From the NCBI RefSeq assembly GCF_030409635.1, contig NZ_JAUFQF010000004.1, forward strand, positions 1,398,241 through 1,462,240: a stretch of 64,000 bases of DNA, read 5' to 3'. Both the position numbers and the translations under genes were made by a program. This document shows positions 29,930 through 36,454 of the stretch, piece by piece; positions within the stretch are counted from its first letter, which is position 1, and each line of letters starts with the position of its first letter. Origin of the DNA: Vibrio agarivorans. GTDB lineage: Bacteria; Pseudomonadota; Gammaproteobacteria; Enterobacterales; Vibrionaceae. A model generated the notes under the pieces. It saw only the letters and a list, made by a program, of their open reading frames with translations, had not been told where the DNA came from and did no database searches.

Positions 29930-29985
29930 CTCTTTAGGTCACAGACCTTGTATGGAACAGTATTGTTCGTTACTAAAATTATTGC

Positions 29986-30062
29986 GCGTCCTTAGCTCAG
30001 CTGGATAGAGTACCTGGCTACGAACCAGGCGGTCGGAGGTTCGAATCCTCCAGGACGCGCCA
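29986..30062 (+). tRNA. tRNA-Arg (ACG), copy 3
   Basis: 77 nt, same sequence as copy 1. It is separated from copy 2 by a 56-nt spacer with an AGGTC/GACCT hairpin. Confidence 0.96.
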
Positions 30063-30118
30063 CTCTTTAGGTCATTGACCTTGAATTGAACTACACTGTT
30101 CAATGCTAAAAACTTTGC

Positions 30119-30195
30119 GCGTCCTTAGCTCAGCTGGATAGAGTACCTGGCTACGAACCAGGCGGTCGGAGGTTCGAATCCTCCAGGACGCGCCA
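30119..30195 (+). tRNA. tRNA-Arg (ACG), copy 4
   Basis: 77 nt, same sequence as copy 1. The spacer after it is identical to the spacer after copy 2. Confidence 0.96.
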
Positions 30196-30251
30196 CTCTT
30201 TAGGTCACAGACCTTGTATGGAACAGTATTGTTCGTTACTAAAATTATTGC

Positions 30252-30328
30252 GCGTCCTTAGCTCAGCTGGATAGAGTACCTGGCTACGAACCAGGCGGTC
30301 GGAGGTTCGAATCCTCCAGGACGCGCCA
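30252..30328 (+). tRNA. tRNA-Arg (ACG), copy 5
   Basis: 77 nt, same sequence as copy 1. Confidence 0.96.
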
Positions 30329-30384
30329 CTCTTTAGGTCATAGACCTTGAATTGAACTTTATGGTTCAGTACTAAAAACTTTGC

Positions 30385-30461
30385 GCGTCCTTAGCTCAGC
30401 TGGATAGAGTACCTGGCTACGAACCAGGCGGTCGGAGGTTCGAATCCTCCAGGACGCGCCA
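30385..30461 (+). tRNA. tRNA-Arg (ACG), copy 6
   Basis: 77 nt, same sequence as copy 1. Confidence 0.96.
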
Positions 30462-30517
30462 CTATTTAGGTCACAGACCTTGGATTGAACTTAATAGTTC
30501 AGTACTAAAAACTTTGT

Positions 30518-30594
30518 GCGTCCTTAGCTCAGCTGGATAGAGTACCTGGCTACGAACCAGGCGGTCGGAGGTTCGAATCCTCCAGGACGCGCCA
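30518..30594 (+). tRNA. tRNA-Arg (ACG), copy 7
   Basis: 77 nt, same sequence as copy 1; the base two positions upstream of the gene differs (GTGCG rather than GCGCG). Last gene of the array, followed by a terminator. Confidence 0.96.
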
Positions 30595-30601
30595 CTATTT
30601 A

Positions 30602-30628
30602 AAACCTCGCTTAATGCGAGGTTTTTTT
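30602..30628 (+). terminator. Terminator of the tRNA cluster
   Basis: AAACCTCGC and GCGAGGTTT around loop TTAAT, followed by a T run, 8 nt after the last tRNA. Confidence 0.9.
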
Positions 30629-30783
30629 ATGCCTGTCATTCAGAACCTTTGTTTATTCCTAATCTCTTTACCCTTGAGCTGTGTCTGTTTCAAGACAATC
30701 GCAAAACTAAACTTTCGTTTAGGGAATGATCCATTCGTCTCATCTAATTGTTTAACACCTTACTTTTTCTTGAGGCATATCCG

Positions 30784-31812
30784 ATGCTGCCTAATATATT
30801 TGTGAACCGATCGTTTAAGATTGCCACTCTGTTTCTCATCAGCTCTGCCGGTAGTATGAGTTGGGGGAGTGATGAGGCTCGGTTGCCAGGGCGTGCGCAA
30901 GACGTGACCGATGTGATTCAACGTTCAGGCATACTGACTCCTAAGGGAAAGTGGTCTTTTGATGCCTCAATGAGTTACACACAAAACTCAGCCAAAAAAG
31001 TGTCAGTAGTGGGTTATACGGTGTTACCCACTTTACTGATTGGGCTCATCGAAGTGAGTGATGCGGATAGAACTACATTAACTCTGGGGCTGACTACGCG
31101 CTATGGTTTAACCGATGCCACGGAAATTGAGCTTCGCTTACCCTATGTCTATCGTGATGACTCTGCATCTGCCCGTTTACTTGGTGATGGGGATGACGGT
31201 CAAAATGGTGCGCTAGGGGAGTTTGTTGACACCAGTGTGGATGGTGGTGGGCTAGGGGATATAGAGCTAGCAGTGCGCCATCAGTTTAATTTTAACTCAA
31301 CACCCTACTGGATAGGTGGGTTGCGAGTTAAGTCGAATACTGGTAAGTCTCCTTATGATGTCTCTATTGGTGATAATGGCGCGTTTACTGAGGCCCCAAC
31401 GGGTTCAGGGTTTTGGAGTGTAGAGCCAAGTTTATCGATGATCTACCCGACTGCGCCTGCAGTTTTGTTCGCTAACGTCGGCTATATCTACAACTTTGAA
31501 GATGATGTCACTGTCTCAGGTGAAAAGGTAAAAGTTGGGCTAGGAGATACCATTTCTGTTGGGGCGGGGATAGGGTTTGCGATTAACCCAGAGCTTTCTT
31601 TTAATCTGGGCTGGAGCCACAAAACCATTTTGAAAAGTGAGTTAAACGGCAGTACAACAGAAAATGCCAAGGCGCTCCAACTTGATTATTTCAATTTTGG
31701 TTTTAACTATGCCTATAGTCCGCGTTCGTCGATCAATATCAGTGCGCAAGCAGGGTTGACCGAAGATGCTCCTGATTTTCAACTGACACTGCGAGTGCCA
31801 TTCAACTTTTAA
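30784..31812 (+). CDS. Outer-membrane beta-barrel protein, FapF/Phenol_MetA_deg-like
   Basis: A 342-residue protein with an N-terminal signal (hydrophobic ATLFLISSAGSMSWG) and many amphipathic strands. It contains the segment TTRYGLTDATEIELRLPYVY, typical of the family that includes the Pseudomonas Fap amyloid exporter FapF, and ends in the outer-membrane C-terminal signature RVPFNF. The ATG at 30784 has GAGG upstream; longer readings are not needed. It converges on the minus-strand operon with a C39 peptidase, and the combination suggests it is the outer-membrane channel of that system. The family name is from memory of sequence style and needs a profile search. Confidence 0.7.
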   Translation: MLPNIFVNRSFKIATLFLISSAGSMSWGSDEARLPGRAQDVTDVIQRSGILTPKGKWSFDASMSYTQNSAKKVSVVGYTVLPTLLIGLIEVSDADRTTLTLGLTTRYGLTDATEIELRLPYVYRDDSASARLLGDGDDGQNGALGEFVDTSVDGGGLGDIELAVRHQFNFNSTPYWIGGLRVKSNTGKSPYDVSIGDNGAFTEAPTGSGFWSVEPSLSMIYPTAPAVLFANVGYIYNFEDDVTVSGEKVKVGLGDTISVGAGIGFAINPELSFNLGWSHKTILKSELNGSTTENAKALQLDYFNFGFNYAYSPRSSINISAQAGLTEDAPDFQLTLRVPFNF

Positions 31813-31852
31813 CCTTCAAACTGCTTCGTAGTGGTTTGTATGCTTAGATTGA

Positions 31853-32368
31853 TTAATGAAAATGACTCATCAGAGCATCATTGAGTTGCTGTGTTGCTTT
31901 GATCTGTTCAATCGCTTGGCTTGCTTGTGCCTCAATATCGATGACGGTGCTAAGCCCAAGGATGCTGTTATCCGTTGTATTTTGAATGATATTGATGACA
32001 CCAGTGCCCAACGTGGTGCTATCTGTAATACCAGAGGCGCTTGGGTGCTCTTGTGTCAACGATACGTGATTACCACTGCCTGATTGAATGATATTGACGA
32101 GGCTCGTTGGACTATTGCCTTCAATCGCAATCAACACCCCGTTTCGTATCGTAAGATCAGCAATGTGGGTTGTGAAAATATGCGCACCGTTGATCGCGCT
32201 AGTGATGCTTAACCCAATATTGATGGTGTATTCTGGTGAAAGTTGAAAACCGCCTCGGTAGCTCGCCAACTGTTGCTCGCTGAGTGTTGGGCTATCTAAC
32301 TCTAATTCTGAAGCGTGAGTTAGGGAGCAATAAAGCAAGCTAACAAACAGCAGTGTATGTATTCTCAT
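31853..32368 (-). CDS. Exported small protein with Sec signal and Gly-Gly propeptide (amyloid-like subunit or chaperone candidate)
   Basis: No named family recognised. The 171 residues start with a signal peptide (likely cleaved after THA, residue 19). A 21-residue segment follows and ends in a double-glycine motif, LSEQQLASYRGG (residues 29-40), the type cut by C39 peptidases. The mature part holds two copies of a Q-N-rich motif (LVNIIQSGSGN and VINIIQNTTDN) and a Gln/Ala-rich helix near the C-terminus. AAGGAAGG precedes the ATG. It is the last gene of the operon, 30 bp after the C39 peptidase. It may be a fibre subunit, nucleator or extracellular chaperone (FapB/FapE-like role). Confidence 0.75.
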   Translation of the reverse strand: MRIHTLLFVSLLYCSLTHASELELDSPTLSEQQLASYRGGFQLSPEYTINIGLSITSAINGAHIFTTHIADLTIRNGVLIAIEGNSPTSLVNIIQSGSGNHVSLTQEHPSASGITDSTTLGTGVINIIQNTTDNSILGLSTVIDIEAQASQAIEQIKATQQLNDALMSHFH

Positions 32369-32398
32369 GCTGGCCTTCCTTGACGAGTCTTGGCTATC

Positions 32399-33076
32399 CT
32401 AGTTTTCACCATAACTAGGTAGCGTGAGAGTAAAAATACCTAACGAATCTCGGTTGATTCCGCTCTTTAATGGTGAAGCAGTATAGATTGAAAAGTGGTT
32501 ATCACTGACAAAGTTCTGCTTACCGACTTGAGCTTGGTTTTTTATCAGTAAGACAATGCCTTGGTAATAGGGTTGAAACTGCTCGATAGGCATCACCAGC
32601 GTGCCTCGAGAAGGATCTCCGAGTATTACCGAGTGATCGTTGATACCCTTTATTACGACAAAGTGCATATAGCCATCAAAGTTCACCAAAGTGATGGCTG
32701 GTACACCAACGCTTTTCAATTTTGTTAGTTCGATTTGAAAACCATCGGCGTTGAGTCCTTGGTGATGCAGATAGCTTTTCATATCCAGCAGAGAAAACCC
32801 TTTTTCTTTGATTATCTGTTTGTCTCCGGCTTGATACATCGCATTAAAGGCTTCTTCTTCACTAGTGGGTTTGTCATAGTGATAGGTCAGCATTGTGGCA
32901 AGCGCAGCCGACCCGCAACTGAAGTCGTAGATTTGACGAAACACATCACCAAACACCATCTCCTTATAGCTTTTAATCGGAACAGAGTAGTGCGCTCGGT
33001 GAGATAAAAACTCTAAAGCCCAGGCTGATGTCGAGAACATCAGCACCAGCCCGGTAAGAGTAAGAGATATCTTCAT
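32399..33076 (-). CDS. Sec-exported C39 (double-glycine) peptidase, FapD-like
   Basis: A 225-residue cysteine protease of the C39 family without the ABC transporter domains of bacteriocin exporters. A Sec signal peptide (cleaved near AWA, residue 20) places it in the periplasm. Catalytic residues fit: Q48 and C54 in RQIYDFSCGSAALATML, H138 in GYMHFVVIKG and D154 in LGDPSRGTL. The genes on both sides encode exported proteins whose Sec signals are followed by a Gly-Gly site, the expected substrates. In Fap amyloid operons a protein of this kind (FapD) is required for assembly. Confidence 0.88.
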   Translation of the reverse strand: MKISLTLTGLVLMFSTSAWALEFLSHRAHYSVPIKSYKEMVFGDVFRQIYDFSCGSAALATMLTYHYDKPTSEEEAFNAMYQAGDKQIIKEKGFSLLDMKSYLHHQGLNADGFQIELTKLKSVGVPAITLVNFDGYMHFVVIKGINDHSVILGDPSRGTLVMPIEQFQPYYQGIVLLIKNQAQVGKQNFVSDNHFSIYTASPLKSGINRDSLGIFTLTLPSYGEN

Positions 33077-33096
33077 ATCATTTACTTGAGTGTGAG

Positions 33097-33417
33097 TTAC
33101 TTGAGTGTAAGGTTAACAACGGTCGAGTTCTGAATGAGAACGTTATTCCCTGTATTTTGAATAACGTTTGAGATTCCAGAACTGTCAGCGAAAACCCCAG
33201 GTGATAGTATGTTATTGCCGCTTACCGTGTTGGAGGCAACGTTGTCTGCTAATAAACCATCGATATCTGAAGTGGTGTGGAATAGGTCAAGCTCAATGTG
33301 TTGACCGCCTCGAGTGTTGTTCAGATCGTCTAGGCTAATTTCGTCAGACAACGTAATCTCTTCTGCATGCGCAGAAATAGCAACCATCGTACTTAGTGCA
33401 CAAAGTGCTATACGCAT
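33097..33417 (-). CDS. Exported small protein with Sec signal and Gly-Gly propeptide (candidate minor fibre subunit)
   Basis: A 106-residue protein of no named family. A signal peptide ends at AHA (residue 18). The next 20 residues end in a double-glycine leader motif, ISLDDLNNTRGG (27-38), leaving a mature part of about 68 residues rich in Asn, Ser, Ile and Val. The C-terminus reads SGISNVIQNTGNNVLIQNS, closely matching the C-terminus of the 382-residue neighbour. AGGAG precedes the ATG. It lies 17 bp after the repeat protein gene and 20 bp before the C39 peptidase gene. Confidence 0.78.
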   Translation of the reverse strand: MRIALCALSTMVAISAHAEEITLSDEISLDDLNNTRGGQHIELDLFHTTSDIDGLLADNVASNTVSGNNILSPGVFADSSGISNVIQNTGNNVLIQNSTVVNLTLK

Positions 33418-33434
33418 AGGGAGCTCCTAACTCG

Positions 33435-34583
33435 CTATTCTGTGAACAGCGATGCGTTGGTGGCAACAGATTGTTGAACTAAAGAGTTTGCCCCCGCATT
33501 TTGCGCCACAGTTGTAATACCCGCCGCATTGTTGAAGCCGCCAAGGTTATTGACATTTTCCACTCTGAGTACGTAGTCTTCATCGCTTGAATCATAATTC
33601 ACGCTTGTTGAGTAGACTTGTCCCATGAGATTGGAGCTTGCCACAACCATTTCAACATCCATCTCAATCGTGTTGTAACTGTCGCTGGTGTTTTCAGTAT
33701 TTTGACTATTGGTTAGGCTATTATCGGTGTTCTGACTGTCATTCAGACTGTTGTCAGTATCGATATCAGAGTTTTGACTATTGGCTAGACTGTTATCGGT
33801 GTTTTGACTATCAGTCAAACTGTTGTCCGTGTTGGTTGCAGTCTCTGTCGTGGTGTCATTGTCATAACTTGAGTTTGTCTCCGTTGCGGAGTTTTGGCTA
33901 TTAGCCAAGCTGTTATCCGTTGATGTGTCATTATCATAGCTGGTTTCAGTTGCTGAGTTGTGGCTATTGGCATGACTGTTGTCGGTGCTAGTCGACGTAT
34001 CGTTGTCATAGCTTGTGTCAGTGGCTGAGTTTTGACTATTAGCAAGGCTGTTGTCGGTGTTGGTCGACGTATCGTTGTCGTAGCTGGTATCAGTTGTTGA
34101 GTTTTGACTATTAGCAAGGCTGTTGTCGGTGTTGGTCGACGTGTCATTGTCATAGCTTGTGTCAGTGGCTGAGTTTTGGCTATTGGCAAGGCTGTTGTCG
34201 GTGTTGGTCGACGTGTCGTTGTCATAGCTTGTGTCAGTGGCTGAGTTCTGACTGTTGGCTAGGCTGTTATCAGTGTTAGTTGCGGTGTCATTGTCGTAAC
34301 TTGAGTTAGTTTCTGACATTGAGTTATGACTATCAGCCACACTTTGATCGGTGGTTGTCGATGTATCATTGTCATAGGTAGAACTCGTGCTCGAGTTTTG
34401 ACTATCGGTTACCGTGCGTGTTGTCGTGTCATAACTGTCTACCGTATTTGCACTTTCTGCCCACTGACTGTTGCCACTACCGTCATCAACCTCATTCGTT
34501 GCATCTGGCCCAAATGCAAACGCACTTCCGCTCATAAGGATCGCTGACACAGCGATGGCAAGTCCTGTTTTGTGAAGAGTCAT
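33435..34583 (-). CDS. Exported acidic Asn/Ser/Thr-rich repeat protein (candidate major matrix/fibre protein)
   Basis: A 382-residue protein with signal peptide (cleavage near AFA, residue 23). Residues about 61-298 are low-complexity repeats built of Asp, Asn, Ser, Thr; the core unit is 24 residues (SYDNDTSTNTDNSLANSQNS plus ATDT) and three nearly perfect copies lie at 119-190. There is no Lys, Arg or Cys in the repeats, so the region is strongly acidic and probably disordered. The C-terminal 65 residues differ, ending in GITTVAQNAGANSLVQQSV, the motif shared with the small neighbours. GGAG precedes the ATG. First gene of the operon, divergent from a CsgD/VpsT-type regulator. Confidence 0.82.
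   Translation of the reverse strand: MTLHKTGLAIAVSAILMSGSAFAFGPDATNEVDDGSGNSQWAESANTVDSYDTTTRTVTDSQNSSTSSTYDNDTSTTTDQSVADSHNSMSETNSSYDNDTATNTDNSLANSQNSATDTSYDNDTSTNTDNSLANSQNSATDTSYDNDTSTNTDNSLANSQNSTTDTSYDNDTSTNTDNSLANSQNSATDTSYDNDTSTSTDNSHANSHNSATETSYDNDTSTDNSLANSQNSATETNSSYDNDTTTETATNTDNSLTDSQNTDNSLANSQNSDIDTDNSLNDSQNTDNSLTNSQNTENTSDSYNTIEMDVEMVVASSNLMGQVYSTSVNYDSSDEDYVLRVENVNNLGGFNNAAGITTVAQNAGANSLVQQSVATNASLFTE
33690..34403 (-). repeat. 72-bp tandem coding repeats in the 382-residue protein gene
   Basis: The repeat region of the gene is built of 72-bp units (24 codons) with degenerate units at each end. Neighbouring units are so alike at DNA level that copy number is likely to vary by slippage or recombination in steps of 24 residues. 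Confidence 0.88.
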
Positions 34584-35140
34584 GTTGTTACTCCATTCTG
34601 TGATTTCCTAATAGTTACTGCACATACCTTCTTGTTGCTTCCAACTTGGTGGAAGCAGTTTGTAGTGTAGATAGATCGTCACCGAGTGAATTCTCATACC
34701 TGAGAAATGCCATTTCAGTGTAATAGGTTAGGGGGAAAACGAATCGCCACAATATGATTAATGTTCAATATAACAATGCCTTAAGCTCGATCATTGTCTG
34801 AAGTTTGTTTGGGGTATGAAGGTTGAAACGAAAAAAGGTTGAATAAGTAGGTTTTGACTTTGTAGCGATATACAACAAATGTTGAGAGATTGATTGGGAG
34901 CAATGAGAGGCTTTGAAGTAGCACTCTTAATAACAAGACCTTACAGCGAATAGGTATTAATTTTTGTATTTGTGCATGAGCCATGGGCGTACTTTCTTAC
35001 CCAATCAGCAGGATATAGAGGCGCATGAAATCAGTCTTGAGTGCTATATTTTGTGTATCGATAAAATTATCAGCTCTTGTTTGGCCACACCGCTGTCGGC
35101 AAAGAGTGCTCAGTGTAACAACGTCAGTGAAGTGGTGAAG
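34584..35140. promoter_or_regulatory. Divergent regulatory region between repeat-protein operon and regulator
   Basis: 557 bp, A/T-rich, with no convincing gene. A perfect 6-bp inverted repeat, TTCTCA-TACC-TGAGAA (34691-34706), lies 108 bp upstream of the operon start and could be an operator. A weak TTG-initiated extension of the regulator frame covers 34964-35140, but its composition and the family length argue against it. Promoters for both directions must lie here; no single one stands out. Confidence 0.55.
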
Positions 35141-35785
35141 ATGATGATAACAAGACACCTACTTTTACTTGCTGAAAGCAACTTGCAGTCGAGCCTGATT
35201 GCGAAACAGCTACAGCAACTCCCGAATATAGATGTGGGTTTATGTACCCCACAAGATGCCATATTTCGTAGCCATCAGATGCGCGTTGACTTGGTTTTTG
35301 TCGACTACGATTGCCTAAATGAGCCTGAGCTACAAAGCCGGCTGCCTGATTTTGATCTTTTTGGCTGGCCTTTGATGGTCCACAATGTGCCCACTGGTGC
35401 AGTTAAACAAGATCTATTACGCTGGAAGCTGCTAAAGGGCGTCTTACTTAAAAACGCATCGGTGAGCCATATGGCAGAAGGGGTAAAGTACATATTTTCA
35501 GGAGGGCTGTGGCTACCGCGCTCTTACCTTGAAGCCTTATTGCATCACTATCGACATTCGGATGCCGCGTTAGAGTGTCGGCACGAAGATCTGACCAGTC
35601 GCGAAAGGCAGATTTTAGAGCTGCTCTCTTGTGGCATTTCTAATCAACAGATTGCAACTCAGTTATATCTTTCAGAAAGCACGATCAAAAGTCACATTTA
35701 CAAACTGTACAAAAAACTGGATGTTCATTCTCGACACGATGCGATTAAAGTTGCTCGGATCAACGGAACTCTTGTCACGTCCTAG
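35141..35785 (+). CDS. LuxR-type regulator of the CsgD/VpsT group
   Basis: A 214-residue DNA-binding regulator. The N-terminal part resembles a receiver domain (HLLLLAESNLQSSLIAKQL, VDLVFVDYD) but lacks the usual acidic phosphorylation pocket. The motif WLPR at 124-127 sits where VpsT has its cyclic-di-GMP-binding W-[FLM]-[ST]-R. The C-terminal HTH reads LTSRERQILELLSCGISNQQ and then STIKSHIYKLYKKL. The ATG at 35141 gives the length normal for CsgD/VpsT; the longer TTG reading adds 59 unlike residues. It probably controls the divergent fibre operon and so biofilm. Confidence 0.82.
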   Translation: MMITRHLLLLAESNLQSSLIAKQLQQLPNIDVGLCTPQDAIFRSHQMRVDLVFVDYDCLNEPELQSRLPDFDLFGWPLMVHNVPTGAVKQDLLRWKLLKGVLLKNASVSHMAEGVKYIFSGGLWLPRSYLEALLHHYRHSDAALECRHEDLTSRERQILELLSCGISNQQIATQLYLSESTIKSHIYKLYKKLDVHSRHDAIKVARINGTLVTS

Positions 35786-36171
35786 TTTGCCTGCTTTGCG
35801 TCGAAGTGCTCTTATACCCAAAGCACAGATATACCTAAAGCGCTGCTATACTCAAAGCGTGTATTGTGCCAGTTACGTCATCAACACTGTGATTTTCCTC
35901 ACGCCCTTTGTGTTGAATTTTAGAAGCCGAATCGCAGTTTTATTTTGTGCTTTCAATTAGCCTGTCTAGTAGTTAAACAATCGGTGAAGGTCGCTGTTTA
36001 TCGCCAATTTGCATCAAGTATGTGAATTATTTGGTTTTTAGATGTTATTTTAGAAACAGCGACTAAACAAAATTGACAAAATTTCACCAGTCGAGATAAT
36101 GCTAGGTCACTCATTTAGGGCGGGATGCCCCATAAGAGTGCAGTTGTCAGGATGACAAGAAAGGAAGCAAC
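35786..36171. other. Intergenic region upstream of oadG
   Basis: 386 bp without a credible gene. It holds three imperfect 17-bp direct repeats (TATACyyAAAGCrc core, 35813-35863) just after the regulator stop. The rest should include the oad promoter; no clear element was identified. Confidence 0.5.
35813..35863. repeat. Three 17-bp imperfect direct repeats
   Basis: Copies begin at 35813, 35830 and 35847: TATACCCAAAGCAC, TATACCTAAAGCGC and TATACTCAAAGCGT, each plus three variable bases. The function is unknown; protein-binding iterons or simple tandem duplication are possible. Confidence 0.75.
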
Positions 36172-36426
36172 ATGACTACTATTGGAAGCCAATTAATGGA
36201 TGCGGCAACTCTCATGCTAACTGGGATGGCCGTTGTCTTTATATTTCTCACCATTCTCGTATATCTAGTGAAGTTGATGTCGAAGCTGGTGCCTGAAGAG
36301 GTACCGCCACAGGCGATCATTCCCACGACGAGTGCCCAAACTAATTCAACGCCAGCAGTAAGCCCAAGTGTGGTTGCTGCGATTTCTGCTGCGGTTCATC
36401 AATATCGCACAGCAACAGCGAAATAG
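36172..36426 (+). CDS. oadG: Oxaloacetate decarboxylase gamma subunit OadG
   Basis: A small subunit that anchors and assembles the sodium-pumping oxaloacetate decarboxylase and binds zinc. The 84 residues comprise one transmembrane helix (about 15-34, MLTGMAVVFIFLTILVYLV), a charged stretch with EEVPPQ, a Pro/Thr/Ser linker and the conserved C-terminal AAISAAVHQYR. AAGGAAG precedes the ATG. First gene of oadG-oadA-oadB. Confidence 0.93.
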   Translation: MTTIGSQLMDAATLMLTGMAVVFIFLTILVYLVKLMSKLVPEEVPPQAIIPTTSAQTNSTPAVSPSVVAAISAAVHQYRTATAK

Positions 36427-36454
36427 ATTTCAAGATTATATTTAAAAGGAGTTA

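Larger units (their letters stand above)
29853..30594 (+). repeat. Tandem array of six tRNA-Arg units, 133-bp period
   Basis: Gene starts are at 29853, 29986, 30119, 30252, 30385 and 30518. Each 56-nt spacer has a short hairpin (AGGTC...GACCT). The spacers at 29930-29985 and 30196-30251 are identical to each other, while those at 30063-30118, 30329-30384 and 30462-30517 form a second, more varied type. The alternation suggests a 266-bp two-gene unit was duplicated after the first duplication. Confidence 0.95.

Noticed and set aside
29853..30594. Regularly spaced repeats looking like a CRISPR array
   Set aside because: The repeated units are complete tRNA-Arg genes with CCA ends and the spacers are related to each other. 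No cas genes are nearby.
33638..34225. Long open frames on both strands across the repeat protein gene
   Set aside because: They are by-products of the 72-bp repeats, which keep all frames open. They have no signal peptide, no ribosome site and odd composition, whereas the minus-strand frame has a signal peptide and GGAG.
34964..35140. 59-residue N-terminal extension of the CsgD/VpsT-type regulator
   Set aside because: It starts at a TTG without a ribosome site, is unlike the family, and CsgD/VpsT proteins are near the 214 residues given by the ATG at 35141.
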